Of a stretch of 64,000 bases of DNA, positions 23,612 through 32,616 are shown one piece after another. How positions within the stretch are numbered: the first letter of the stretch is position 1; the number at the start of each line of letters is the position of its first letter. The notes beneath the pieces are model-generated. The model did no database searches. It was given only the letters and a program-made list of their open reading frames with translations, and was not told the DNA's origin. The stretch is from Longimicrobium sp. (GTDB lineage: Bacteria; Gemmatimonadota; Gemmatimonadetes; Longimicrobiales; Longimicrobiaceae): positions 1 to 64,000 of the forward strand of contig DASVWD010000264.1 of NCBI GenBank assembly GCA_036389795.1, in the 5' to 3' direction. A program made the position numbers and the translations under genes.

Positions 23612-24988
23612 ATGTTCGCACGACCGCTCCAATCTCGCCCACTCGCCATGCGCGTCCCTGGGTTGCGGCCCGTGCACCTGCGGCTCCTGACCGTTGTGCT
23701 CGCGACCGCCGGAGTCCTCGCGAAGCGCGGCCCCGCCGCGGCGGCCGCACTGCCGCCCGACTCGACAGCCTCCAGCGCGTGGACGGTGCAGGGGCCCACC
23801 GGGGGCCGCTGGGTGCTCCGCTGGGGAAACGAGCTGGAGATCACCGTCGCTGCCGGGGACCAGCCGCTGCGAAACGTCCGGCTGGCCGGCTCCACGCTGC
23901 AGAGCGTTGAGACCGGCGCGCCACTGCGCGTCGGCAGGCTGCAGCTCTGCCGGGTGGATCCGCCTCAAACTCCGCCGCGGCGCGCGGCCGTCTGCACGCC
24001 GCCGCCGGAGATCGCTGCGGGGAACCAGGCCGTTTTCGCGCTGCGGCTGGAGCCCAAATCGGTGCCGGCGGGCATCTACACCGGCGCCGTGCTCCTCGCG
24101 GCCGACGGCGGCACGGGGGTGAAGACGGTCGAGCTGCGCGTGGAGAAGACCACGGTCGGGGAGTGGGGGCTCGGTGGAATCGCGATCGCGGCGGGGGTGC
24201 TGCTCGGGTGGCTGCTCACCGTCTTCCTCCGGCAGCTGAACGCGCGCGCCACGGCAAAGCTTCCCGCGTCCCTGATCCTGGACGGCGTCGAGGAGCTGCG
24301 CACGCAGGTGAAGGCGGCCTCGCAGCTCACCGAGGTCCCGTTCCCCACGCTCGCCACCCAGTTCAAAGCGCGCGAGGAGGCCCTGAAGCTGTCGGTGCTG
24401 GAGGGGAAGGGCTTCATCCCCCCGGCCGTGCCCAACCCCTTCGCGGCCTCGCCGGACAACACCGCCGCCTATCAGCAGTACCTGACGGAGCAGGGCACCC
24501 GCGTGCGCGCCCTGGAGGTCATCGTACGGCTCGGGATCGGCTATGCGGTGGCGAGGTGGCCGGATGCCCCCAACCGTCAGCCGATCAAGAAGGCCCTGGC
24601 GCGCCTGGACGCAGCCGCGTCGACCCACACCGAGCCCGCCGCCGCCGAGGCGGCAGTCCGGCAGATCCTGGCCGACATGCGCAACGAGCTCGGTGATCCT
24701 CCCGGAATGTTGAAACAGGAGGAGGCCGGCGGCGCCGCCATGCCGCCCGTGCGCGAGGTGCAACTCCAAATCCAGCGCGTGAGCCTTCTCGGCTGGGGCT
24801 TGACCACCCTGGTGACGATCCTGGCCGGCCTCGTGGTGCTCGTTGTCACCAACTACGGCTTCGGGACCTTGCTGGACTACATCAAGTGCGTTTTCTGGGG
24901 ACTGGGCCTGCCCATCGCCGGCCAGCAGCTCCAGCAGCTCACCCCCTCGAGCATCTACACCATCTTCCGCGTCCCCACCGTGCGGTGA
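23612..24988 (+). CDS. Membrane protein with extracytoplasmic beta domain, unknown
   Basis: A 458-aa protein I do not recognise. After a signal-like leader (LRLLTVVLATAGVLA), residues about 55-185 look like an Ig-like beta domain (WTVQGPTGGRWVLRWGNELEITV, then SVPAGIYTGAVLLAADGG). A membrane segment near 190-210 (GGIAIAAGVLLGWLLTVFL) follows. Then come about 180 helical cytoplasmic residues, a second membrane segment near 395-415 (LTTLVTILAGLVVLVVTNYGF) and a hydrophobic tail (VFWGLGLPIAGQQLQQL). GGAGG 7 nt before ATG at 23612 supports this start. It faces the sigma factor gene and may be a target or effector of the same circuit. Confidence 0.75.
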   Translation: MFARPLQSRPLAMRVPGLRPVHLRLLTVVLATAGVLAKRGPAAAAALPPDSTASSAWTVQGPTGGRWVLRWGNELEITVAAGDQPLRNVRLAGSTLQSVETGAPLRVGRLQLCRVDPPQTPPRRAAVCTPPPEIAAGNQAVFALRLEPKSVPAGIYTGAVLLAADGGTGVKTVELRVEKTTVGEWGLGGIAIAAGVLLGWLLTVFLRQLNARATAKLPASLILDGVEELRTQVKAASQLTEVPFPTLATQFKAREEALKLSVLEGKGFIPPAVPNPFAASPDNTAAYQQYLTEQGTRVRALEVIVRLGIGYAVARWPDAPNRQPIKKALARLDAAASTHTEPAAAEAAVRQILADMRNELGDPPGMLKQEEAGGAAMPPVREVQLQIQRVSLLGWGLTTLVTILAGLVVLVVTNYGFGTLLDYIKCVFWGLGLPIAGQQLQQLTPSSIYTIFRVPTVR

Positions 24989-25019
24989 GCGGCCGAGAAG
25001 CACGGATCTCTGGACGACG

Positions 25020-25050
25020 ACGGGCGCCGAGGACGATCCCCGGCGCCCGT
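25020..25050 (+). terminator. Hairpin after the two-segment membrane protein gene
   Basis: ACGGGCGCCG (25020-25029) pairs exactly with CGGCGCCCGT (25041-25050). There is no T-run. It lies 31 bp past the stop of the upstream gene, so it is a possible factor-dependent or weak terminator. Confidence 0.5.
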
Positions 25051-25198
25051 CACGCGTCATGGCTGATCTACCGTCACAACCGGGAGCGGAGCTGGGCCGC
25101 CCGAACCCCGCCGCCCTCGCGTGGTATTTGCACGCCGCCGTGGCCGGGATCGTCCCGGCACCAGATCCGAGCACACGACGAGAGGACGGACGCGAGAC

Positions 25199-27139
25199 AT
25201 GCATCCTCGAACCCTGACCCTGCTCGCCTGCCTGGGCGCGCTCGCCGCGTGCGCCCCCGCCGCGGCGCCGCCGCAGCAGCCGGCTCCCGCTCCCGCCCCG
25301 GCCCCGGCTCCGTCCGCCGCGGCCGAGGCGCGCGCGCCGCTGGACACGCTGGTACGCGACATCCACTCCTTCGCGCGGCCGAACGAGGCGCGGGTCACGC
25401 ACGTGGAGCTGGACCTCGCCACCGACTTCGCCGAGAAGCGGATCACCGGGACCGCCGCGCTCGACGTGGAGGCCGCCCCCGGCGCGCGCGAGATCGTCCT
25501 GGACACGAAAGACCTGGCGGTCCGCGAGGTCACCGATGCGGAAGGCCGCGCGCTCCGGTGGGCGCTCGGCCCGGCCGACTCGATCCTGGGCCGCCCGCTC
25601 ACCGTGCAGCTCCCCGCCGGCACGCGCCGGATCGTGGTCCGCTACGGGACCAGTCCGGACGCGGCGGCGCTGCAGTGGCTCACCCCCGAGCAGACGGCGG
25701 GGAAGCGCCACCCGTACCTGTTCTCGCAGGGGCAGGCGATCCTCACCCGCACCTGGATCCCCACGCAGGACTCGCCGGGGATCCGGCAGACGTACGCGGC
25801 CCGCATCACCGTCCCCGAGGGGCTCAAGGCGGTGATGAGCGCCGAGATGCTCACCCCCGGGGGCGAGCCGGCCGAGGGCGGCCGCCGCGCCTTCCGCTTC
25901 CGCCTGGACCGGCCCGTGCCGCCGTACCTGATCGCGCTGGCGGTGGGCGACCTGGCCTTCCGCGCGCTGGGGCCGCGCACGGGGGTGTGGACCGAGCCGG
26001 CGGTGCTGGAGCGCGCGGCGAACGAGCTGGCCGAGCTGGAGCGCTTCGTCGACGCGGCCGAGGCGCTGTACGGCCCCTACCGCTGGGGGCGCTACGACGT
26101 GCTGGTGCTGCCGCCCTCCTTCCCCTTCGGCGGGATGGAGAACCCGCGGCTGACCTTCGCCACCCCCACCATCCTGGCGGGCGACCGCTCGCTGGTGTCG
26201 CTGGTGGCGCACGAGCTGGCGCACTCGTGGAGCGGCAACCTGGTGACCAACGCCACCTGGAGCGACTTCTGGCTGAACGAGGGCTTCACCACCTACTTCG
26301 AGAACCGGATCATGGAGGCGCTCTACGGGCGCGAGCGCGCCGCCATGCTGGCCAACCTGGGGTGGCAGGAGCTGCAGGGCGAGATCGAGGGGGTGGGCGG
26401 CAAGGACTCGCCCGACACGCGGCTGCACATCGACCTGGCCGGGCGCGACCCCGATGCGGGGATGACGGAGATCGCCTACGAGAAGGGCGCCACCTTCCTG
26501 CGCACCCTGGAGGAGGCGGTGGGGCGCGAGCGGTGGGACGCCTACCTGCGCTCGTACTTCGACCGCCACGCCTTCCAGCCGATGACCACGGCGGGCTTCC
26601 TGGCCGACCTGCGCGCGAACCTGATCCGGGGCGACGCCACGCTGGAGCAGCGGCTCCGGCTGGACGAGTGGGTCTACGGCACCGGGGTCCCGCAGAACGC
26701 GGTGGTGCGGCAGTCCGACGCCTTCGCGCGGGTGGAGGAGCAGGCGCGGCGCTTCGTGGCCGGCACGCCCGCCGGTCAGCTGCAGACGCGGGGGTGGAGC
26801 ACGCAGGAGTGGCAGCATTTCCTGGGCGCGCTCCCGCAGAAGCTCACGGCGGCGCAGCTGGCGGACCTGGACCGCGCCTTCAATCTGTCGCGGCAGGGCA
26901 ACAGCGAGATCCTCTTCGCCTGGCTGGTGATGGCGGTGCGCAACCGCTACGAGCCGGCGGTCCCCGCGCTGGAGGCGTTCCTCACCGGCCAGGGGCGGCG
27001 CAAGTTCGTCCGGCCGCTCTTCGCCGGCCTGATGGAGCAGGGCGACTGGGGCCAGGCGCTCGCCCGGCGCATCTACGCCAGGGCGCGCCCCGGGTACCAC
27101 CCGGTCACCTCCGGCTCGGTGGACGCGATCGTGAAGTAG
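25199..27139 (+). CDS. M1 family zinc aminopeptidase, lipoprotein
   Basis: A 646-aa peptidase with a lipoprotein leader (LTLLACLGALAAC) and an Ala/Pro spacer. The M1 exopeptidase motif is GGMENPRLTFA. The zinc site is HELAHSW (His338, Glu339, His342) with Glu361 in WLNEGFTTYFE, the exact HExxH-x18-E spacing of the family. The C-terminal helical domain (TLEQRLRLDEWVYGTGVP, then LEQGDWGQALARRIY-like repeats) and overall length match leukotriene-A4-hydrolase-type M1 enzymes. It is probably anchored in the periplasm and trims peptides. It is transcribed alone and followed by an 8-bp repeat array and a hairpin. Confidence 0.95.
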   Translation: MHPRTLTLLACLGALAACAPAAAPPQQPAPAPAPAPAPSAAAEARAPLDTLVRDIHSFARPNEARVTHVELDLATDFAEKRITGTAALDVEAAPGAREIVLDTKDLAVREVTDAEGRALRWALGPADSILGRPLTVQLPAGTRRIVVRYGTSPDAAALQWLTPEQTAGKRHPYLFSQGQAILTRTWIPTQDSPGIRQTYAARITVPEGLKAVMSAEMLTPGGEPAEGGRRAFRFRLDRPVPPYLIALAVGDLAFRALGPRTGVWTEPAVLERAANELAELERFVDAAEALYGPYRWGRYDVLVLPPSFPFGGMENPRLTFATPTILAGDRSLVSLVAHELAHSWSGNLVTNATWSDFWLNEGFTTYFENRIMEALYGRERAAMLANLGWQELQGEIEGVGGKDSPDTRLHIDLAGRDPDAGMTEIAYEKGATFLRTLEEAVGRERWDAYLRSYFDRHAFQPMTTAGFLADLRANLIRGDATLEQRLRLDEWVYGTGVPQNAVVRQSDAFARVEEQARRFVAGTPAGQLQTRGWSTQEWQHFLGALPQKLTAAQLADLDRAFNLSRQGNSEILFAWLVMAVRNRYEPAVPALEAFLTGQGRRKFVRPLFAGLMEQGDWGQALARRIYARARPGYHPVTSGSVDAIVK

Positions 27140-27141
27140 GG

Positions 27142-27175
27142 GAAGTACGAAAGTACGGGAGTACGGGAGTACAGA
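27142..27175. repeat. 8-bp tandem repeat, AGTACGGG type
   Basis: Four consecutive 8-bp units, AGTACGAA, AGTACGGG twice and AGTACAGA, begin a few bases after the M1 peptidase stop. The unit is the A-for-G variant of the array inside the fused spermidine-synthase-like gene at 5831-5870. Confidence 0.85.
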
Positions 27176-27216
27176 GAGGAGCCCGGCTTGGGGATGATCC
27201 CTGGGCCGGGCTCCTC
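27176..27216. terminator. Bidirectional hairpin between convergent genes
   Basis: GAGGAGCCCGGC (27176-27187) and GCCGGGCTCCTC (27205-27216) form a perfect 12-bp stem. It sits between the M1 peptidase and the convergent symporter gene. The right flank (GCTT) is a weak T-stretch. Confidence 0.65.
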
Positions 27217-27263
27217 GCTTCGCGTTGCACCCGCACCGTCGACTCTTGACGCAGGACGCAGTT

Positions 27264-29069
27264 CTACTTCGCCGCGAGCGCCGGGACCGCCGGCTCGGCG
27301 GCGAGCTCCGCGGGCGCGGGGAGCGGCTCAGCCTGACGCAGGTTGCGGGCGATCAGGGCGAAGGCGGCGGCCGCGGCGAGCAGGTAGGCCAGCGCCTCGC
27401 CGTATCTGCCGAAGATCAGGCTGCCGACGCCGAACAGCGTCGCGTACACGCTCACCACGCCCGCCCCCCAGTTGACCCAGGAGAGCGCGCCGCCCGCCAT
27501 CGGCTCCGGCGCGAAACCGGCCGCGCGGGCCACGCGCGCCCACCCCGCGCCGCCGGGACGGACGCGGCGATAGAAGGCCACCAGCGTCTCCTCGGGCACG
27601 GGGCGGGTGAGAAAGGTGACCGCCACCCACGCCACGGTGGTGAGCGCGGTGGTGGCCAGCATCAGGTAGGCGCCCTCCAGCGGATCCACGGGGTCGAACA
27701 CGCCGAAGCCGGTGAGCACCGTGAAGGCGGCCAGCGCGGCGGCCATGGCGCTGATCTCGCTCCAGGCGTTGATTCGCCACCAGTACCAGCGGAGGATGTA
27801 CACCAGCCCCGTTCCCGCCCCCAGCGCGATGATGATCCGCCACGCCCCCTCGATGGACCCCACCGCGTAGAGCACCCAGGTGACCGCCGACGAGAGCGCG
27901 AAGATCACCGCGGTCGCCGCGCGCGAGAGCCGCACCAGCTTCCGCTCCTCGGCGTTCTGGTCGACGAAGCGCAGGTACAGGTCGTTCACCAGGTACGAGG
28001 CGCCCCAGTTGAGCTGCGTGGCGATGGTGCTCATGTAGGCGGCCGCGAAGCCGGCGATCATCAGCCCCTTGAAGCCGGTGGGGAGGAGGTCCACCACGGC
28101 GCGCACGTAGCCGGTGGCCGGGTCCTCGAGCCCCGGGTAGAGAACGACGACCGCCAGCGCGGTGAGGATCCACGGCCAGGGGCGCACGGCGTAGTGGGCG
28201 ATGTTGAACCAGAGCGTCGCCAGCACGCCGTCCCTCTCGGTGCGGGCGCTGAAGATGCGCTGCGCGATGTAGCCGCCGCCGCCCGGCTCGGCGCCGGGAT
28301 AGCTGGTGGCCCACCACTGCACGGCCAGGTACGCCAGGAACGCCGTCACCGGCATCCACGCCGCGCCCTCCGCCGGGAAGAAGGAAAGCGCGGCCTCGGC
28401 CGAGCCGTAGTGCTGCGGCAGCTTCTCCACCAGCCCGTCGATCCCGCCCACCGCGCGTACTGCGAAGACGGCCAGCACGATGGAGCCGCCCATGGCGATG
28501 GCGAACTGCACGAAGTCGGTCACCAGCACGCCCCAGAGGCCGGAGAGGGTGGAGTACAGCATGGTGACCACGAACATCGCCACCAGCGCCTGCACGGGGG
28601 CGATCCCCAGCGTGACGTCCAGGATCTTGAGCATGGCCAGGTTCACCCACCCGATCACGATCAGGTTGATCGGGAGCGCCATGTACAGCGCGCGGAAGCC
28701 CCGGAGCAGCGCCGCCGGCCGGCCGCTGTAGCGGATCTCGGTGAACTCGGCGTCGGTGAGCACCTCGGCGCGGCGCCAGAGGCGGGCGTAGAAGAACACG
28801 GTGAGCATCCCGCTCATCACCATGTTCCACCACAGCCAGTTCCCCGCGATCCCGTTGCTGGCCACCATCCCGGTGACGGCCAGCGGCGTGTCGGCCGCGA
28901 AGGTGGTGGCCACCATCGAGGTCCCCGCCAGCCACCAGGGCACCGAACGGCCGGAGACGAAGAACTCCGACACGTTCTTCCCCGCGCGGCGCGTGTAGGC
29001 CAGCCCGATGGCCGCGGAGAGCACGAAGTAGCCGGCGATGATCAGCCAGTCGGCCAGGGCGAGCTGCAT
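27264..29069 (-). CDS. Sodium:solute symporter (SSS family)
   Basis: A 601-aa polytopic carrier with about 13-14 hydrophobic segments. The SSS hallmarks are present: FVSGRSVPWWLAGTSMVATTFAADTPLAVTG (unwound first helix), GFRALYMALPINLIVIGWVNLA, and the substrate/sodium-site helix AAYMSTIATQLNWGASYLVNDLY. The C-terminus is Ala/Pro-rich. It follows the GH3 gene by 37 bp and ends the minus-strand carbohydrate operon, so sugar (for example N-acetylglucosamine or anhydro-muropeptide-derived sugar) is a plausible solute, inferred from context only. Confidence 0.9.
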   Translation of the reverse strand: MQLALADWLIIAGYFVLSAAIGLAYTRRAGKNVSEFFVSGRSVPWWLAGTSMVATTFAADTPLAVTGMVASNGIAGNWLWWNMVMSGMLTVFFYARLWRRAEVLTDAEFTEIRYSGRPAALLRGFRALYMALPINLIVIGWVNLAMLKILDVTLGIAPVQALVAMFVVTMLYSTLSGLWGVLVTDFVQFAIAMGGSIVLAVFAVRAVGGIDGLVEKLPQHYGSAEAALSFFPAEGAAWMPVTAFLAYLAVQWWATSYPGAEPGGGGYIAQRIFSARTERDGVLATLWFNIAHYAVRPWPWILTALAVVVLYPGLEDPATGYVRAVVDLLPTGFKGLMIAGFAAAYMSTIATQLNWGASYLVNDLYLRFVDQNAEERKLVRLSRAATAVIFALSSAVTWVLYAVGSIEGAWRIIIALGAGTGLVYILRWYWWRINAWSEISAMAAALAAFTVLTGFGVFDPVDPLEGAYLMLATTALTTVAWVAVTFLTRPVPEETLVAFYRRVRPGGAGWARVARAAGFAPEPMAGGALSWVNWGAGVVSVYATLFGVGSLIFGRYGEALAYLLAAAAAFALIARNLRQAEPLPAPAELAAEPAVPALAAK

Positions 29070-29106
29070 CGGGGTCGCTCCGGTTGCGGGGACGGTCGGT
29101 CGGGGA

Positions 29107-30930
29107 TCACTGCCGGGCGAGGCTCGCCGCGGCGGGCCGCTGGATGCCTTCGCCGCGCGCGTGGTACGGGGGGAGCGAGACCGGGAGGCGGCCGGTGATC
29201 GGCGCCTCGCCCAGCAGGGCGCGCGCGGCGGCCTCCTGGCTGGCATCCGCCCCGCCCCACGCCAGCAGGTAGGCGGGGACGTCGGGGAAGGAGCTCAGCA
29301 GGTACGGGGTGCCGAACGAGACGGCGACCACCGGCGTCCCCGCCTTCGCCAGCGCCTGGACGAACTCCGACAGCCCGCCGCGCGCGCCGATGAAGCCGGC
29401 GCGGTCCAGCCAGGCGGCGAAGACGGAGACCACCACCACGTCGGCCGAGTCGGCGCGGGCGCGCAGGGCGGCGAACTCGGCGGCGGTGGTGCGCGGGTCC
29501 ACCCGCGCGGCGTCGACCGCCCTCCCCCGCCCCGCCAGCGCGCGCGCGAAGACGCGTCCCGCCACGGGGTCGTACTCCTCGGCGTAGGTGACGACGAGGA
29601 GGCGGCGCGCGGCGGGGGCGAGCGGCACCAGCCCCCGCGCGTCGCGGGCGAGCGTGAGCGAGCGCTCGGCGACCAGGCGCGCCAGGTCGGTGTGGGCGCG
29701 GACGCCGACGACGCGGTCCACCGAGTCGAGCGGGACCAGGCGCGCGCGGGCCAGTCCGGCGCGCGCCTTCTCCCTGAGGATGCGGCGGACGGAGGCGTCG
29801 ATGCGCGCTTCGGGAAGGCGGCCGGAGCGCACCGCGGCGGCGACGGCGTCGATGGCGCCGCGGACGTCGCGGGGCATGAGGAGCACGTCCGCGCCCGCCT
29901 CCACCGAGAGGACGGCCGCCTCGGCGTCGCCGTAGCGGCTCACCACGCCGCCCATGTCGAGCGCGTCGGTGAAGAGCACGCCCCGGAAGCCCAGCTCGCG
30001 GCGGAGCAGCTCCGTCATGAAGTAGGGCGAGAGCGTGGCCGGCGGCGCGTCGCTCCCCAGGATGCCGACCGCGGCGATGTGGGCCGTCATGATCCCGTCG
30101 ATCCCCTCCAGCACGGCGGCGCGGTAGGGGAGCAGCTCCACGGCGTCCAGCCGGGCGCGGTCGGCGCGGATGGTGGGGAGCCCCAGATGCGAGTCGGTCT
30201 CGGTGTCGCCGTGCCCGGGGAAGTGCTTCGCCGTCGTGAGCAGCCCGCCCTCGCGCGCGCCGCGGACGTAGGCGCGGCCGAGACGTGCGACGGCCTCCGG
30301 GTCTTCGCCGAAGGAGCGGGTGTTGATGATCGGGTTGGCGGGGTTGGAGTTGACGTCCAGCACGGGGCCGAAGGTGACGTGGACGCCCACCGCCCGCGCC
30401 TCGCGCGCCGTCACCCGCCCCAGCGCGTACGCCAGCGAGTCGGAGCCGGCCGCGCCCAGCGCCATCAGCGGCGGGAAGTCGGTGCCGCCGCCCTGCGGGA
30501 GGAGGTGGGGGAAGGAGTAGATCCCCGCCATGCGCATCCCCGGCCCGTTCTCCATGTCCGAGGCCACCAGGAGCGGGACGCGGGCGATGGACTGCAGGGC
30601 GTTGAGCTTGGCCGCGTAGCTGTGCGGGAGCCCGACCGACATCACCACCCCGCCGATCCCCTCGCCCTCCACCCACTCGCGCAGGGCGTCGAACTGCCGC
30701 GAGTCGACCGCCGTGTAGTCCGCGCCGACCCACGGCATCACCATCTGCCCCACCTTCTCGCGCAGCGACAGCCCCGCCAGCGTCCGCTCCACCCACTCGT
30801 CGTCCGCGGCGGAGGCGTCCGCGGCCGGCGCGGGCGGGGGAACGGACGTCCGCGTCCGCGCCGCGGGCGCGCAGGCGGCGAGGATGGCGAGCGGGGGAAG
30901 CAGACGGAGCAGGCGGCGCGTGTAGGTCAT
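29107..30930 (-). CDS. Glycoside hydrolase family 3 beta-N-acetylhexosaminidase (NagZ-like), lipoprotein
   Basis: A 607-aa enzyme with a lipoprotein leader (LPPLAILAAC). The GH3 barrel shows the NagZ-type sequence KHFPGHGDTETDSHLGLP, whose His-Asp loop supplies the acid/base, and the nucleophile Asp in LFTDALDMGG. A C-terminal GH3 domain (residues about 400-600) makes it longer than E. coli NagZ, as in the two-domain enzymes of Bacillus. It cleaves terminal beta-linked N-acetylhexosamine, and the leader puts it in the periplasm or outer membrane. It is placed between SusD and the symporter, so it probably acts on sugars imported by SusCD. Confidence 0.93.
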   Translation of the reverse strand: MTYTRRLLRLLPPLAILAACAPAARTRTSVPPPAPAADASAADDEWVERTLAGLSLREKVGQMVMPWVGADYTAVDSRQFDALREWVEGEGIGGVVMSVGLPHSYAAKLNALQSIARVPLLVASDMENGPGMRMAGIYSFPHLLPQGGGTDFPPLMALGAAGSDSLAYALGRVTAREARAVGVHVTFGPVLDVNSNPANPIINTRSFGEDPEAVARLGRAYVRGAREGGLLTTAKHFPGHGDTETDSHLGLPTIRADRARLDAVELLPYRAAVLEGIDGIMTAHIAAVGILGSDAPPATLSPYFMTELLRRELGFRGVLFTDALDMGGVVSRYGDAEAAVLSVEAGADVLLMPRDVRGAIDAVAAAVRSGRLPEARIDASVRRILREKARAGLARARLVPLDSVDRVVGVRAHTDLARLVAERSLTLARDARGLVPLAPAARRLLVVTYAEEYDPVAGRVFARALAGRGRAVDAARVDPRTTAAEFAALRARADSADVVVVSVFAAWLDRAGFIGARGGLSEFVQALAKAGTPVVAVSFGTPYLLSSFPDVPAYLLAWGGADASQEAAARALLGEAPITGRLPVSLPPYHARGEGIQRPAAASLARQ

Positions 30931-31034
30931 GTGTCCGTTCTTCGCTGGCGGAACGATGTCGTCGTGAGGCCGCCGGGGATGCCCCCTCCCCCGCGCAACC
31001 CTCGGCTGCTCGTTCCTCGCAGCCAGAGGGTGCG

Positions 31035-31063
31035 CTCCCCTCCCCCGCTGCGCGGGAGAGGGA
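31035..31063. repeat. Hairpin, CCCTCCCCC family
   Basis: CCCCTCCCCCG pairs imperfectly with CGGGAGAGGG around a GCTGCG-type loop. It is related to 6767-6799 and 29-55. Confidence 0.6.
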
Positions 31064-31118
31064 CCGACCTGCCATGGGAGCGTGGACCCCCACGCACGCG
31101 CCGGAGCCTGCCCCCGCA

Positions 31119-31171
31119 GCCTCGCACGGTTTGCGAGGCTTCCTGCAGTTGTTGCCGCGGCTTCAGCCGCC
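31119..31171. repeat. 43-bp dispersed repeat with hairpin, copy 1
   Basis: The core 31129-31171 (GTTTGCGAGGCTTCCTG to GGCTTCAGCCGCC) recurs in inverse orientation at 59824-59866 with three mismatches. The hairpin AGCCTCGC/GCGAGGCT lies at its left end (31119-31141). A degenerate relative (CCGCGGCTGCAACC) is at about 39907-39932. Confidence 0.75.
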
Positions 31172-31273
31172 CGCGACCGCCCGCCCTCGCGCCGGACCAG
31201 CCTGCGAAGGCAGGCTTCTCGCCGTCGTTGCCGCGCCTCCAGGCGCCCGGGAACGGCGCCGATACCCGGGGAT

Positions 31274-32587
31274 CTACACGTTCGGGTTCGTGCTGCTCTC
31301 GCTCTGCCCGATCGGCCAGCACTCGGTGCTCCCGTACTGGTACGGCGCCGACGCCGGGTAGCCGCCGAGCCTCCCCCTGGGCCACAGGTCGATCCCGTAG
31401 AACTGCTTGTAGCGGATCAGGTCGGGCATGCGGTAGCCGGCGAAGTAGAAGTCCATCCGCCGCTGCTCGCGCAGCTCGCCCTTGAGGTCGCTCCCCGCGT
31501 ACGGCCCGTGCCCGCCCACCGCGCGCCGCTGGTCGACGAAGGCGCGCACCTGGCTCTCCGTCCACCCGCCCGCGCCCCCGTACAGGCTGGCCTCGGCGAT
31601 GATGTACTGCGCCTCGAGCCCCGAGGCGAAGCGGATGTCGGCGCCGCCCGGGATCATCTTCCGGTTCCCCGGCGTCCACCCCTCGAACGAGTAGGGGACG
31701 AAGGGGACGTGCCCCGAGCGCGCGAACGGCACGCTGGTGAACATCCGCCGGGTGCTGTCGTCCTCGAACGGCACCCGCAGGTCGCGCTTGACCGCCCACT
31801 CGGCCGGGTCGAGCGCCAGCGAGAACTCGGAGGGGCTGATGAATCCCGAGGTGCGGTGGTACAGGTTGTACTTCTCCACCCAGTCGCCGAAGTTGTCGCT
31901 GTCCACGAAGCGCACCCACGCCTGGAAGCCGGGGTCCACCTTCTTCGCGTACTCGATGGCCTTCGACAGGTCGTTCTTGTTCAGGTACGAGCGCGCGACG
32001 CCGACGTTGGCCAGGTCGGAGAGGAAGCGGTCGCTCCCCGCGGCCGCGGCCGCCTCCTGGAAGAGCGCGATCGCCGAGTCGTAGACCACCGCGCGCTCCA
32101 GCGCCGGCCCGCCGTTCAGCGGCGCCCTGCACAGGTAGTCGGCCAGCAGCACGGTGCTGTAGCCGGCGTAGGCGAGCGCCCGCGCCAGGGCGGACGAGGG
32201 CGCGCCGATCTCCTTCAGCTGCCGCGCGCTCCTCACGCCGGTCACCCGCGCCCGCTGCATCCAGCCGTAGCCGATCCCGTCGTGCGCGGGCGAGCCGGCC
32301 ACCACGTCGCGCTCGTCGAAGTCGTCCCACGGGCTCCAGCCGTGCGAGAAGATCGCCTCGTCGGTGGCCGCTGCGCCGCTGTTGCCCACCCAGTTGAAGG
32401 CCACGTGGTACTCGCCCTCGGCGGCCGCCACCAGGGCGTTCGCCAGCTGCGGGCCGGTGACCTGCCCCTCGGTGATCAGCCCGGGGCGCTCCACGTCCAG
32501 CAGCCCGTCGCACGCGCCCGCCCCCGCCGCCAGGACGAGCGCCACGAGCGCCCGCCCCCTGCCGAGGTGCGTCTGGTTCCGCTTCAT
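31274..32587 (-). CDS. SusD/RagB-family outer-membrane nutrient-binding lipoprotein
   Basis: A 437-aa lipoprotein: a leader ending in AGAGACDGLLDV, then the TPR-rich SusD fold (LANALVAAAEGEYHVAFNW, LARALAYAGYSTVLLADYLC, AIALFQEAAAAAG). Near the C-terminus it has the SusD ending ELREQRRMDFYFAGYRMPDLIRYK, with a tail GSTECWPIGQSESSTN. It captures oligosaccharide or another nutrient as lid of the SusC channel. The start at 32587 is preferred over the ATG at 32593 because the GGAGG lies 6 nt before it. It follows susC by 29 bp. Confidence 0.93.
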   Translation of the reverse strand: MKRNQTHLGRGRALVALVLAAGAGACDGLLDVERPGLITEGQVTGPQLANALVAAAEGEYHVAFNWVGNSGAAATDEAIFSHGWSPWDDFDERDVVAGSPAHDGIGYGWMQRARVTGVRSARQLKEIGAPSSALARALAYAGYSTVLLADYLCRAPLNGGPALERAVVYDSAIALFQEAAAAAGSDRFLSDLANVGVARSYLNKNDLSKAIEYAKKVDPGFQAWVRFVDSDNFGDWVEKYNLYHRTSGFISPSEFSLALDPAEWAVKRDLRVPFEDDSTRRMFTSVPFARSGHVPFVPYSFEGWTPGNRKMIPGGADIRFASGLEAQYIIAEASLYGGAGGWTESQVRAFVDQRRAVGGHGPYAGSDLKGELREQRRMDFYFAGYRMPDLIRYKQFYGIDLWPRGRLGGYPASAPYQYGSTECWPIGQSESSTNPNV

Positions 32588-32616
32588 GACCATCCTCCGG
32601 TTCGGGGTGAGGGCCT

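Larger units (their letters stand above)
30931..31273. other. Intergenic region with hairpin repeats
   Basis: This 343-bp gap lies between the GH3 and SusD genes on the minus strand. No gene is credible in it. It contains the CCCTCCCCC-family hairpin (31035-31063) and a 43-bp dispersed element (31119-31171). It probably contains the transcript boundary between susD and the GH3 gene, although read-through is possible. Confidence 0.6.

Noticed and set aside
23480-27100. 1206-codon minus-strand frame antisense to the membrane protein and M1 peptidase genes
   Set aside because: Compositional shadow; the opposite strand has M1 zinc motifs and a signal peptide.
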